From Methylobacterium nodulans ORS 2060 (GTDB lineage: Bacteria; Pseudomonadota; Alphaproteobacteria; Rhizobiales; Beijerinckiaceae), in the NCBI RefSeq assembly GCF_000022085.1, contig NC_011894.1, forward strand, positions 5,912,001 through 5,976,000: a stretch of DNA of 64,000 bases, written 5' to 3'. A model generated the notes under the pieces. It was not told where the DNA came from. It worked only from the letters and a program-made list of their open reading frames with translations, and ran no database searches. Positions 52,726-61,389 of the stretch are shown here, in pieces. Position numbers and translations under genes: made by a program. Within the stretch, counting starts at the first letter, position 1. Each line of letters starts with the position of its first letter.

Positions 52726-55701
52726 ATGAACGCGATCCTCATCAAGCTCTTCGCCACCGCGCTGACGCTGAGCCAGGCAACGACCCGGCCCGAGGCGATC
52801 CGCACCCAGTTCGATCCCGCCAAGGACGGGCCGGAGGTGGTGCGGATCCTGCGCGACGGCTGCGCCCATATGCGCAAGGCCTTCGACATCGAGGACATCA
52901 ATCTCGACGAGCTGATCGCCACCGCCATGGAGGACCCGAAGGCCATCGCGGGCGAGTCCAAGATCCTGCACGGCCTCGACATCGGGGAGCTCAACACGAG
53001 CTACAAGCAGTTCTGCAAGGGCGAGAACCCGCCGAATGCGCCCTTCGAGGCGAAGGCCGTGATCGAGTTCTACAACAAGGCGGTGGAGGGGCTGCCGGAT
53101 GCGAGCGCGCTCAAGACCCTGAAGCTGCCGGGCGTCAGCACGATCCTGGACGGACGCGGCAACCGCTTCTCGGAGGCCGCCGAGCCGAACGGGCGGCGCA
53201 TCGGCGTGCCCATCGGCCAGATCCCGCCCATGGTCCAGAAGGCGTTCATCGCCGCCGAGGACAAGCGCTTCGAGACCCACCGGGGCATCGACGAGCGCGG
53301 CGTGATCCGGGCCTTCATCGGCAACCTCGCCGCGCCGGGCCGGCCGGCCGGCGGCTCGACCATCACCCAGCAGGTGGTGAAGAACCTGTCCGTCGGCGAC
53401 GACGTCACCTACGAGCGCAAGATCCGCGAGATGATCGTGGCGGCCCGCGCCGAGCAGGTGATGACGAAGCCCGAGATCCTCGGCCTCTACCTCAACGGCA
53501 TCTATCTCGGCCGCGGCGCCTATGGCGTCGAGATGGCGGCCCGCCTCTATTTCGGGAAGTCGGTCAAGGACCTGACCGTGCCGGAGGCGGCCCTGCTCGC
53601 AGGCATGCCCAAGGGCCCGAACTACTACAGCCCCGACCGCTATCCCGATCGGGCGCGCGAGCGGCGCGCCTACGTCCTCACCCGCATGAAGGAGGAGGGC
53701 GTGATCGACGAGGCGGCGATGAACGCGGCGCTCAAGAGCGACCTCGGCCTCGTGCCGCTGGAGCGCACGCGCCAGGAGGCCGGCTTCTACTACGTCGACC
53801 ATCTCGGCCGCGAGGCCCGTTCGCTCGCCGGCCTCGATTCGCTCACCGCCAACGCCTATACGGTGCGCTCGACCCTGAATGCGGGGCTCCAGACCGCGAC
53901 GGAATCGATCCTCCAGGAGAGCCTGTCCCGCTACGAGGCCGCGACGGGCCGAGCGCGGTTCGAGGGTCCCGAGCTCAACCTCGCGGAAGCGGTCAAGCGC
54001 ATCGAGGCGGCCGCCGCTCCGGCCCCCGCCGAGCCGCCGCCCCCGCCGGCGCCCAAATCCGGGAAGGGCGCGCCGAAGGCTGCAGCCAGGCCGGCCGGGC
54101 CGAAGCCCGCCTGGCAGCGCGCCCTCGAATCCGCCCGAGCCCCCCTCTACGACGTGCATTGGCCCCTCGCCGTGGTGCTGGACACCGGCGCGAAGGGCGG
54201 CGCGGTGCGGGTCGGCCTCGCGGACGGGCGCGTGGCGAGCCTCAATCCGGGTCGGGCGCGGGGGAAGCTCGCCCCCTACGACGTCGTGCGGGTCGCCTTG
54301 CGCGAGAGCAAGGGCGCGCTGCGGGCGGATCTGCGGATCCGGCCCCAGGTGCAGGGGGCGGCCCTGGTGCTGGAGAACCGCACCGGGCGCATCCTCGCCA
54401 TGGCGGGCGGCTTCTCCTACCCGTTGAGCCAGCTCAACCGGGTGACGCAGAGCGTCCGCCAGCCCGGCTCGACCCTCAAGCCCCTCACCTACCTCGCCGC
54501 GCTGAATGCCGGTCTGCAACCCAACACCCTGGTGATGGATGCGGCCGTGACCCTCCCGCCGATCGGCGGCGTCGGGCAGTCCTGGTCGCCCAAGAACTAC
54601 GAGGGCGGCGGCTCGGGGCCGACGACGCTGCGGCGCGGCCTCGAACACTCGAAGAACCTCGTCACGGCCCAGCTCCTGCGCGGCGGCATTTCGGAGCGGC
54701 CGGAGCAAAGCCTGAAGCGGGTCTGCGACATCGCCCTCGAAGCCCAGCTCTACGCGGAATGCGAGCGCTACTACCCGTTCGTGCTCGGCGCCCAGCCGGT
54801 GCGGATGATCGACCTCGCGGCCTTCTACGCGGCGATCGCCAACGAGGGCGAGCGGCCGAGTCCCTACGCCCTCGAATCCGTTTCGCAGGGCGACACCGTG
54901 GTCTACCGGCGCGCCGAGCGGTCGCCGGCGCGGATCGGTTCGGCCGACCGCGTCGCCTTCTACCAGATCAAGAGCCTCCTCCAGGGCGTGACCCAGCGCG
55001 GCACCGCGGCAGCGCTCGCGCGCTTCTCTCCCTATGTTGCGGGCAAGACCGGCACCTCGGAGGACGAGAACGACGCTTGGTTCGCGGGCTTCACCAACGA
55101 GATCACCATCGTGGTCTGGATCGGCTACGACAACGCGGACGGGCGGCGGCGCACGCTGGGCCGCGGCCAGACCGGCGGCCATCTCGCGGTACCGGTCTTC
55201 GCGCAGATCCTCCAGGCCGCCTGGGCGAACGGCGTGCCGAAATCGCCGCTGGCGCCGCCGAGCCCCGAGGCGCGCCACCTGATCGCGGACGCACCGATCG
55301 ATCTCCATTCCGGCACGCGGCTCGCGGGCGGCCCCCTCATGGAGCATTTCCGCCTTCAGCCGGACGGGCGGCTCGCCGACACGCAGTACCGCCTCGTACC
55401 GCAGGAATCGCTCTACGCCATGCGGCCGGACACGGACCGGGACGGCGACGTGGTGGATGGCGGGCGGCCCGAGGAGATCCGGCGCCCCGAGGACGATCAG
55501 TACGATCCCTTCGCCGAACTCGGCCGCCAGCTCTTCGGCGGCGGCCCGCCGCCGATCCGCCGTGCCCAGCCGGTGCCGGCTCCCGAGCCGGTCTGGCCCG
55601 GCCGCTCGGCCCGCTCGCCCTTCGGCGACGACGACGACGGCTTCCGCCGGCCCCGCCGCCGCGATCCCGACTATCTCTTCGGCGAAGACCCGACCTATTG
55701 A
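52726..55701 (+). CDS. Class A penicillin-binding protein (PBP1A type)
   Basis: This 991-residue protein has the GT51 glycosyltransferase motifs AAEDKRFETHRGID, GGSTITQQVVKNL and LYLNGIYLGRGAYGVE (about residues 180-340), and the transpeptidase motifs SVRQPGSTLKPL (SxxK), EHSKN (SxN) and AGKTGTSED (KTG). It polymerises and cross-links peptidoglycan. Oddities are an N-terminal extension of about 150 residues after a weak hydrophobic start (MNAILIKLFATALTLSQA), a Pro/Ala/Lys-rich linker near 430-470 and an Asp/Arg-rich tail. The ATG at 52726 is used; the frame is open upstream to 52519 but enters a repeat. Confidence 0.92.
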   Translation: MNAILIKLFATALTLSQATTRPEAIRTQFDPAKDGPEVVRILRDGCAHMRKAFDIEDINLDELIATAMEDPKAIAGESKILHGLDIGELNTSYKQFCKGENPPNAPFEAKAVIEFYNKAVEGLPDASALKTLKLPGVSTILDGRGNRFSEAAEPNGRRIGVPIGQIPPMVQKAFIAAEDKRFETHRGIDERGVIRAFIGNLAAPGRPAGGSTITQQVVKNLSVGDDVTYERKIREMIVAARAEQVMTKPEILGLYLNGIYLGRGAYGVEMAARLYFGKSVKDLTVPEAALLAGMPKGPNYYSPDRYPDRARERRAYVLTRMKEEGVIDEAAMNAALKSDLGLVPLERTRQEAGFYYVDHLGREARSLAGLDSLTANAYTVRSTLNAGLQTATESILQESLSRYEAATGRARFEGPELNLAEAVKRIEAAAAPAPAEPPPPPAPKSGKGAPKAAARPAGPKPAWQRALESARAPLYDVHWPLAVVLDTGAKGGAVRVGLADGRVASLNPGRARGKLAPYDVVRVALRESKGALRADLRIRPQVQGAALVLENRTGRILAMAGGFSYPLSQLNRVTQSVRQPGSTLKPLTYLAALNAGLQPNTLVMDAAVTLPPIGGVGQSWSPKNYEGGGSGPTTLRRGLEHSKNLVTAQLLRGGISERPEQSLKRVCDIALEAQLYAECERYYPFVLGAQPVRMIDLAAFYAAIANEGERPSPYALESVSQGDTVVYRRAERSPARIGSADRVAFYQIKSLLQGVTQRGTAAALARFSPYVAGKTGTSEDENDAWFAGFTNEITIVVWIGYDNADGRRRTLGRGQTGGHLAVPVFAQILQAAWANGVPKSPLAPPSPEARHLIADAPIDLHSGTRLAGGPLMEHFRLQPDGRLADTQYRLVPQESLYAMRPDTDRDGDVVDGGRPEEIRRPEDDQYDPFAELGRQLFGGGPPPIRRAQPVPAPEPVWPGRSARSPFGDDDDGFRRPRRRDPDYLFGEDPTY

Positions 55702-55747
55702 CCCGGGGCCACTCCCCCCGGCCCCCGATTCCTAAGGATTCCCGCTC

Positions 55748-56776
55748 GTGCGCCAAAGCCTGACGGCCCGATTCCTCGCCGCGCCGCTCCTCGCCTTTCT
55801 CGCGGCGACGCCCGCGCTCGCCCAGTACCGCACCAAGGACGTGCCGAATGTCGCCGGCCTCGATGCCGGGGCGATCGCGCCGAACACCATCGCGTTCACG
55901 GACCACCGCGACAACCCGGCGAGCCCCGAGAGCGGGCTCACGCCCTTCCTCGACTGGAGCCGCACCCAGCCGGTGCAGAAGGCGGTGCTCGCCCCCCACC
56001 CGGATTACGTCGAGCCCGACTACAAGGTGACGGTGAACGGAACGACCAAGCCGCGCCACGAGACCCTCAAGGTCTATGTCGCCGAGGCGCGCTTCGTGGT
56101 GCCGCGGGCTCCCGACCGGATCGAGCTGAGGCGCTTCGCCTCGCTCGCCTTCCTCAGCCGGATGGACCCGGCGATCAAGCACAAGACCCTGAGCCCGGCC
56201 GACGTCACGCCGACCAAGGACCCGGCGGCTTCCTTCGCCAAGCGGCCGGACCGGCCCTGGTGCGCGGCGCCCGAGACGCTCTGCATAGAGTCGCGCTACG
56301 ACCTCGAAGGCAAGCTGCCGCTCGGCGTGAAGCTCGCCAACAAGCTGGAGGAAGGCGGCAAGAAGATCGCGGAGTTCGTCTCGTTCCAGAGCGAACTGCG
56401 GGTGCTGCCGCCCGAGGAGGCGACCAAGCTCGCCAGCCTGACGAGAATCGAGGCGCCGGTGGCGGGCGCGCTCGAGCAGAACATTTTTTGGGTCAACCAG
56501 ATCCTGCGCTTCGGCAAGTTCCTGGCGGTGCTGCAGCCGGCCGCGAACGACCCGAACAAGACGGTCGTCACCGCCTATATGGCGCTCGGCATCAAGGCGG
56601 ATGTGCTCGACCGCAAGAAGGAATACGAGCGCGTGCCGGTGCTGCGCAACCTGCTCCCGGCGCAGGTGCTGATGGGCAATTCCTCGTTCAACACCGGCAG
56701 CTCGATCAGCGCCGGCCTGCCCACCTATGCGCGCAACCGCATCGCGGCCTTCGCTGACGCGCTCGCCAAGGAATGA
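55748..56776 (+). CDS. Exported protein of unknown function, 342 aa
   Basis: The GTG at 55748 gives a clear signal peptide (MRQSLTARFLAAPLLAFLAATPALAQ). The mature protein has no family I recognise. It has two Cys close together (RPWCAAPETLCIESRYDLEGKLPLG), which may form a periplasmic disulfide, and a C-terminal NSSFNTGSSISAGLPTYARNRI. It follows the PBP gene by 46 bases in the same direction, so a role in the cell envelope is possible but unproven. A stem-loop lies after the stop. Confidence 0.8.
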   Translation: MRQSLTARFLAAPLLAFLAATPALAQYRTKDVPNVAGLDAGAIAPNTIAFTDHRDNPASPESGLTPFLDWSRTQPVQKAVLAPHPDYVEPDYKVTVNGTTKPRHETLKVYVAEARFVVPRAPDRIELRRFASLAFLSRMDPAIKHKTLSPADVTPTKDPAASFAKRPDRPWCAAPETLCIESRYDLEGKLPLGVKLANKLEEGGKKIAEFVSFQSELRVLPPEEATKLASLTRIEAPVAGALEQNIFWVNQILRFGKFLAVLQPAANDPNKTVVTAYMALGIKADVLDRKKEYERVPVLRNLLPAQVLMGNSSFNTGSSISAGLPTYARNRIAAFADALAKE

Positions 56777-56788
56777 GCGTAAAAGCGG

Positions 56789-56812
56789 TCGGGCGCTGCG
56801 GGCGGCGCCCGA
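56789..56812. terminator. Bidirectional stem-loop
   Basis: TCGGGCGC (56789-56796) pairs with GCGCCCGA (56805-56812) in the 43-base gap between two convergent genes. Confidence 0.55.
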
Positions 56813-56819
56813 TCGGATC

Positions 56820-57032
56820 TCAGAAGCCGCGGTTGCTGATGCTCGGCACCGAAGGCTGCGTGAACGCGCGGTTCACGTCGGGCCGGCGCTGGGTGCCGTT
56901 GGTGTCGTTCGAGCGCACGTAATTCTGCGTGTTGAAGGTCTCGCTGAAGGCGGAGCGGTCGGCCTCCATGCTGGTGCAGGCGGCGAGCAGCGCGACCAGC
57001 GTGCCGGCGGCGGCGAGGGACGAGAGCTTCAT
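56820..57032 (-). CDS. Small lipoprotein, 70 aa
   Basis: The ATG at 57032 with AGGA upstream gives MKLSSLAAAGTLVALLAACTSM, a lipoprotein signal with lipobox LAAC (Cys about 19). The mature part of about 50 residues is polar (FNTQNYVRSNDTNGTQRRPDVNRAF) and has no recognised domain. The open frame continues upstream to 57323 but without sense. Probably an outer-membrane or periplasmic small lipoprotein of unknown role. Confidence 0.75.
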   Translation of the reverse strand: MKLSSLAAAGTLVALLAACTSMEADRSAFSETFNTQNYVRSNDTNGTQRRPDVNRAFTQPSVPSISNRGF

Positions 57033-57218
57033 CGGTCGGTCCTGTGGGCGGCGGAAGCTGCCCTCCTCGCGGGGGATCGGGGCGCCGTCAAGGCGGGCCA
57101 AGCGGGCGGGTGCGGTTTGCCGCCCGCCGTGTCCGCCGCGCCGCGGGGATGCGGATTGTGTGGAGAGCCGCGACTCCTGGCTGGTGCGGGCAAGCGCTTT
57201 GCGCGACAGTTCGACTCG

Positions 57219-57464
57219 ATGAGCAACGTCGTTCCCCTGCGCGCCCGGCCCGCGCCCGATGCGTCCGCCCGCGAGACTGCCGCGGTCGTCTCCGACCTCG
57301 TGGCGATCGCCGAGCAGCTGCACGACATCGGTGCGCGCACGGCGACCCTCGGCCGGCCGCGGCCCGAGACGGAGCGCACGGTGCAGATGCTCCTCGACGC
57401 CGTGACCTCGGTGGAGCGCGCCCTCGACGCCATCACGGATGGCGGCGACTACTCGCCGTTCTGA
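57219..57464 (+). CDS. Hypothetical protein, 81 aa
   Basis: The ATG at 57219 starts MSNVVPLRARPAPDASARE, then a helical region (VVSDLVAIAEQLHDIGARTATLGRP; VQMLLDAVTSVERALDAI) and ends GGDYSPF. No signal or Cys. The two amphipathic helices suggest a small coiled-coil or helical protein. I cannot name a family. It is divergent from the small lipoprotein gene, with a gap of 186 bases. Confidence 0.6.
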   Translation: MSNVVPLRARPAPDASARETAAVVSDLVAIAEQLHDIGARTATLGRPRPETERTVQMLLDAVTSVERALDAITDGGDYSPF

Positions 57465-57473
57465 CGCCGGTTC

Positions 57474-57508
57474 GCGCGGGGCCGATCACGCCCTGTCCGG
57501 CCCCGCGC
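57474..57508. terminator. Bidirectional stem-loop
   Basis: GCGCGGGGCCG (57474-57484) and CGGCCCCGCGC (57498-57508) are perfect 11-base arms in the 46-base gap between two convergent genes. Confidence 0.6.
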
Positions 57509-57510
57509 AT

Positions 57511-58215
57511 TCACGCTGCCGCCTCGATCATGCTGTGGAACACCGCGCCGTAGTGACAGGCGGCGGCGGCCAGCACGAAACCGTGCCAGATGGCGTTCTG
57601 GAACGGCAGCCGCTGCCAGAGATGGAAGACCACGCCCGCCGAGTAGAGCAGGCCGCCAGCGGCGAGCAGCGCAAGCGCCTCAGGCGCGAGCAGCCCGATC
57701 ACCGAATCGTAGGCCGTCACCCCGCTCCAGCCGAGCGCGAGGTAGAGGCCGACCGCGAGCCGGTCGAAGCGGCCGGGCAGCGCGAGCTTGATCGCCACCC
57801 CCGCCACCGCGAAGAGCCAGATTCCTGCGAGCAGGCCCCAGGCGAGGCCGCCAGCGCCGACCAGGGTGACGAGCGGCGTGTAGGTGCCGGCGATCATCAG
57901 GAAGATCGTGGCGTGGTCGGCGCGGCGCAGGAGCCACTTGAGCCGGCCGACCGGCCACATGTTGTAGACGGCCGAGACGCTCAGCATCGCCACGAGGCCC
58001 GTCGCGTAGATCCCCACCGACACCCGCCCGGAGGCGTCGAGCCGAATGAGGAGCGCGGTGACGACGAGGGCGAGCGCCCCGATCACCGCAAGGGCGACCC
58101 CGAGGACGTGCACGATCCCGTCCGCCAGAAGCTCGCGGGGCGTGTAGGCCCAGTGCAGGGAGGGCGGCCGGCCGTCGTCGGCGGGAGCGTCGGCGTGTCC
58201 GGTCGTCGTGCGCAT
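57511..58215 (-). CDS. Hemolysin III (PAQR-like) family membrane protein
   Basis: This protein of about 234 residues has seven predicted membrane helices and the family motifs ELLADGIVHVLGVALAV, the SxxxH region SVSAVYNMWPVGRLKWLLRRADHATIFLMIAGTYTP and the C-terminal FQNAIWHGFVLAAAACHY. The conserved Ser, Asp and His residues are the putative zinc hydrolase site of the wider PAQR/alkaline ceramidase group. The ATG at 58215 has GGAG upstream. It follows ctaA on the same strand by 85 bases. The bacterial role is unknown. Confidence 0.9.
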   Translation of the reverse strand: MRTTTGHADAPADDGRPPSLHWAYTPRELLADGIVHVLGVALAVIGALALVVTALLIRLDASGRVSVGIYATGLVAMLSVSAVYNMWPVGRLKWLLRRADHATIFLMIAGTYTPLVTLVGAGGLAWGLLAGIWLFAVAGVAIKLALPGRFDRLAVGLYLALGWSGVTAYDSVIGLLAPEALALLAAGGLLYSAGVVFHLWQRLPFQNAIWHGFVLAAAACHYGAVFHSMIEAAA

Positions 58216-58300
58216 GCGGGCTCCGGGCTCGGCCGGCGGCTTGGCCGCCACCGTCCCAGGAGAGCATCAATCGCCCGCGCGGTCACCCCGCGTCAGGCGG

Positions 58301-59383
58301 TCATGCACGCGACAGAGTGGCGATGCGGGCATGCACCGCGGCCATGCCGAGGACGAGCATCGCCGTGACCTGATGGGCGAGCCCGGCCCAGAGCGGCACC
58401 GCGAGGAGGAGCGTCGTGATGCCGAGAGCCGCCTGCGCGGTCACGAGGCCCAGGATGGCGCCGGCCCGCTTGGCCGCACGGCTGCCGGGCCGCGTGCGGA
58501 AGAGGTCGAGCCAATGCAGGGCCGCGACCGCGAGGAGCCCGTAGGCCGCCAGCCGGTGGTTGAGCTGCACCAGCGCGACGTTGTCGACGAAGTTCTCGAT
58601 CCAGGGCGTGACCGCGAAGAGGCCCGAGAGCGGCGGGATGAAGGCCCCGTCCATCAGTGGCCAGGTGTTGTAGGTGAGCCCGGCCTTCGAGCCCGCGACG
58701 AGCCCGCCGAGCGCGATCTGGACGAGCATGAGGAGCGGCAGGGCCAGTGCCGTCAGCCGCAGCCGGCGCGGCAGGGGCTCGTCCGGCGCCCGGTCGAGCC
58801 CGGCGGCGAGCCAGACGAGGCCGGCGAAGATGGCGCTGGCGAGGGTCAGGTGCGCGGCAAGCTTGATCGGCGCCACGGCGGTCATGCCGGGCTGAAGGCC
58901 CGACGCCACCATGATCCAGCCGACCGCCCCCTGGAGGCCGCCGAGAACGCCGAGGCCGAGGAGGCCGAGGCCGAGCCGCCGGTCGAGCCGGCCCGTCCAC
59001 CAGAACCAGCCGAGCGGCAGGAAGAAGGCGAACCCGATCAGCCGGCCGAGGAAGCGGTGTCCCCACTCCCAGGCGTAGATGACCTGGAACTCGGCCAGCG
59101 ACATGCCGCGGTTGAGGATGTCGTATTGCGGCGTTGCCCGGTACTTGGCGAATTCCTCCGTCCAGGCCTCGGCCGAGAGCGGCGGGATCGCCCCGGTCAC
59201 CGGCTTCCATTCGGTGATCGAGAGGCCCGAGCCGGTGAGCCGCGTGGCGCCCCCGACCGCCACCATGGCGATCACGAGCGCGGCCATGGCGAAGAGCCAG
59301 CGGCGGACGGCGGCGCGGGAGCGGGGTGCGGCGCCGGCCCCGGCGGGCGCGGCGGACGAGGGAGCGAGGGCGGCGCTGGTCAT
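58301..59383 (-). CDS. ctaA: Heme A synthase, Cox15 type
   Basis: This 360-residue integral membrane protein has eight predicted helices in two four-helix halves. Conserved heme-ligand His residues are in the EWGHRFLGRLIG, KLAAHLTLA, QLNHRLAAYGLLAVAALHW and LAHQVTAMLVLG segments, and the first loop has GGATRLTGSGLSITEWKPVTGAIPPL. It oxidises the heme O methyl group to make heme A for cytochrome oxidase. The long form and STxTxWKP-like loop match the alphaproteobacterial/mitochondrial Cox15. No other cytochrome oxidase genes are in the window. Confidence 0.95.
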   Translation of the reverse strand: MTSAALAPSSAAPAGAGAAPRSRAAVRRWLFAMAALVIAMVAVGGATRLTGSGLSITEWKPVTGAIPPLSAEAWTEEFAKYRATPQYDILNRGMSLAEFQVIYAWEWGHRFLGRLIGFAFFLPLGWFWWTGRLDRRLGLGLLGLGVLGGLQGAVGWIMVASGLQPGMTAVAPIKLAAHLTLASAIFAGLVWLAAGLDRAPDEPLPRRLRLTALALPLLMLVQIALGGLVAGSKAGLTYNTWPLMDGAFIPPLSGLFAVTPWIENFVDNVALVQLNHRLAAYGLLAVAALHWLDLFRTRPGSRAAKRAGAILGLVTAQAALGITTLLLAVPLWAGLAHQVTAMLVLGMAAVHARIATLSRA

Positions 59384-59529
59384 GGGCGCGCCTCTACGCG
59401 CGGGGGGCTGGCGGGCGCAACGCTCGACGGTGCCGCACCCGCCCCTGCGTCCCCGCCGCCGATTGCGGGCGCCCGTCCCCTCGCGTAGGCGGGCGGGCAG
59501 TTCTTGCCTTCTGCTCCCGGAGACCTGCG

Positions 59530-59745
59530 ATGCGCCGCCGCACCCGCTCGCTCATCGGCACGATCCTGATGATCGCCTTCGTGATGATCTATGCGCCGCT
59601 GGCGATGACCGTCGCCGACAGCCGCATCGCCGAGACGCCCCCGCTGGTCCAGTCGATCCTGTACGCCCTGCTCGGCATCCTGTGGATCTTTCCCCTGATG
59701 CCGCTGATCCGGTGGATGGTGCGGCCGGATGGCGACGCCGCTTGA
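59530..59745 (+). CDS. DUF2842 family small membrane protein
   Basis: This 71-residue protein (MRRRTRSLIGTILMIAFVMIYAPLAM.., two membrane helices with a WIFPLMPLIRWM end) matches the DUF2842 pattern of alphaproteobacteria. The second helix ends in LIRWMVRPD, typical of the family. Function is unknown. It is divergent from ctaA, next to which DUF2842 genes are often found. The 3' end does not overlap the next chosen gene (59858). Confidence 0.85.
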   Translation: MRRRTRSLIGTILMIAFVMIYAPLAMTVADSRIAETPPLVQSILYALLGILWIFPLMPLIRWMVRPDGDAA

Positions 59746-59857
59746 CCCGACGGCCGGTTTTTCGCCGCACTCCTCGGCAAGAAGCCGCCACGGTGTCCCG
59801 GCGATTCCCGGGCGCCCCCTCCGGCTTTTCGTTCCCGACCAAGGCAGTTCCCGGCCC

Positions 59858-60196
59858 ATGCGCCACGCTTTCGTGATGCTTTTCCTTCTCGGCCCGCTCG
59901 CCGGCACCGCCCTCGCACAGGGCGCCCCGCGCTCCGTCGCCGATTGCGAACGCATCCGGGGCGATCTCGCCTACAACCAGTGCCTGTCGCTGTTCGGCCC
60001 GGCCGCCCCCACGAAGGGCGCCATCGCGGCGCCCGCCGCCACCGAGGTCCGCCTGCCGCCCGCCACTGCCGCGGCGGAGGAGGCCGAGCCCGCCCCCACC
60101 TATCGGGGCCGGCGCCGCTACGGGCGGCGCATCCATCGCGGCCGGCAGAGCGCGAGCTTCGCGGTCGTCAGCAGCGGGCGCCACCGCCGCCGATGA
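59858..60196 (+). CDS. Small exported protein, 112 aa
   Basis: The ATG at 59858 gives a signal peptide (MRHAFVMLFLLGPLAGTALAQ) and a mature domain with SVADCERIRGDLAYNQCLSLFGP, two Cys that probably form a disulfide, followed by an Ala/Pro linker and a strongly basic tail (RGRRRYGRRIHRGRQS). The C-terminus may bind acidic surface polymers. No family recognised. An earlier ATG at 59729 would read through sequence overlapping the DUF2842 gene. It converges on the deacetylase, only 3 bases apart. Confidence 0.7.
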   Translation: MRHAFVMLFLLGPLAGTALAQGAPRSVADCERIRGDLAYNQCLSLFGPAAPTKGAIAAPAATEVRLPPATAAAEEAEPAPTYRGRRRYGRRIHRGRQSASFAVVSSGRHRRR

Positions 60197-60199
60197 GAC

Positions 60200-61252
60200 T
60201 CAGGCCACATTGAGCCGCCGCCCGCGGTTCCAGGCCAGGAACGGCACGCCCGAGAGAAGCGCCGCAAGCGCCGCGTCGGTCTGGAAACAGCCATTGACCG
60301 AAACCCGCGGCAGGGCGTGGAGATGCTCGGCATGGGCCGCGAAGAGGTGGCCCGGCCGCGTCGTCACCGCGGTGGCGAAGCCCGCCGCGGCGGCGAGCGC
60401 GAAGTCCCGCGGGCCGGCCGAGGTCGGATCACCCACCGGATAGGAAAAATGCTGCGGCACCCGTCCGAGTCGGGCTGCGAGGATCGCGCGTGATTCCGCG
60501 ATCTCCCGCCGCGCGGTCGCGGCGTCGTGCTTGGCGAGCATCGGGTGGGACAGGGTATGCGCCCCGATCGTCACGTCGGGATCCTCCGCGAGCGCGCGCA
60601 GTTCGTCCCAGCCGAGGCAGAGCTCCCGGGCGATGGCGGCTGCGTCCAGGCCCGCCTCGCGGGCGAGCCGCGCGATGGCTGCGCGCAGCCTCTCCTCGGC
60701 ACCGGCGCGCAGGGCCCGGTAGACCTGCACGAAGGCCGCGCTCTTCTGCGCGGCATCGGCGGCCGGCAGGTCGAGGCCGGCCTCCGGCACCCGCACCCGG
60801 TCGAGGCGGAGGATCGCCCGTTCGAGCTCCAGCCACCAGAGCCGGCCGGCTCCCTCCGCGAAGTCGGTCGTGACGAAGAGCGTCCAGGGCGCGCCGTGCC
60901 GGAGCAGCACCGGACGGGCATGGTCGCGGGTGTCGCGGTAGCCATCGTCGAAGGTGAGGACGGCGAAGGGCCGCGCCTCCGGCCGGCGCAGGCGCCCGGG
61001 CACCGCATCGAGGCCGATCAGGTCGAAGCCGCGGCGGCGCAGGATCGTCAGCACGCGGTCGAGGAAGTCCGGCGTGATCGCGAGCAGGCGGTTCGGCGCA
61101 TAGGCGCCCGGCGGCTCGGGCCGCACATGGTGGAAGGTCAGGATCACCCCGAGCCCCCGCGCGGCGGGCGCGAGCCAGTAATCGGCCCGGGTCGTGGCGA
61201 TGGCCGCGAACCCGGCGCGGAACAGGCGGAGACGGGTCTCGGCGGAGAGCAT
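60200..61252 (-). CDS. Polysaccharide deacetylase (NodB/CE4 family)
   Basis: This protein of about 350 residues has the CE4 motifs: LTFDDGYRDT (two Asp), IGAHTLSHPML (zinc His), FSYPVGDP and the C-terminal ALPRVSVNG. It removes N- or O-acetyl groups from a sugar polymer. No clear signal peptide or membrane segment is visible; the N-terminus carries LGVILTFHHVRPEPPG, typical of the family. The ATG at 61252 is used; the open frame runs to 61300. It is divergent from a CelD/BcsL-type acetyltransferase gene, 137 bases away, which suggests a shared polysaccharide pathway. Confidence 0.9.
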   Translation of the reverse strand: MLSAETRLRLFRAGFAAIATTRADYWLAPAARGLGVILTFHHVRPEPPGAYAPNRLLAITPDFLDRVLTILRRRGFDLIGLDAVPGRLRRPEARPFAVLTFDDGYRDTRDHARPVLLRHGAPWTLFVTTDFAEGAGRLWWLELERAILRLDRVRVPEAGLDLPAADAAQKSAAFVQVYRALRAGAEERLRAAIARLAREAGLDAAAIARELCLGWDELRALAEDPDVTIGAHTLSHPMLAKHDAATARREIAESRAILAARLGRVPQHFSYPVGDPTSAGPRDFALAAAAGFATAVTTRPGHLFAAHAEHLHALPRVSVNGCFQTDAALAALLSGVPFLAWNRGRRLNVA

Positions 61253-61389
61253 GCGCCCGAGGCTAGCGGCGGCCCGCCAAGGATTCGTTACCGATGCCAC
61301 GCGAAATGGAGGGCGGGCGCGGCGGCCGGTCGGCTAGGGTGGCGCATCGGGAGCCGCCCCGGGGCGGGCCATGGGGGACGCAAGGGGAC

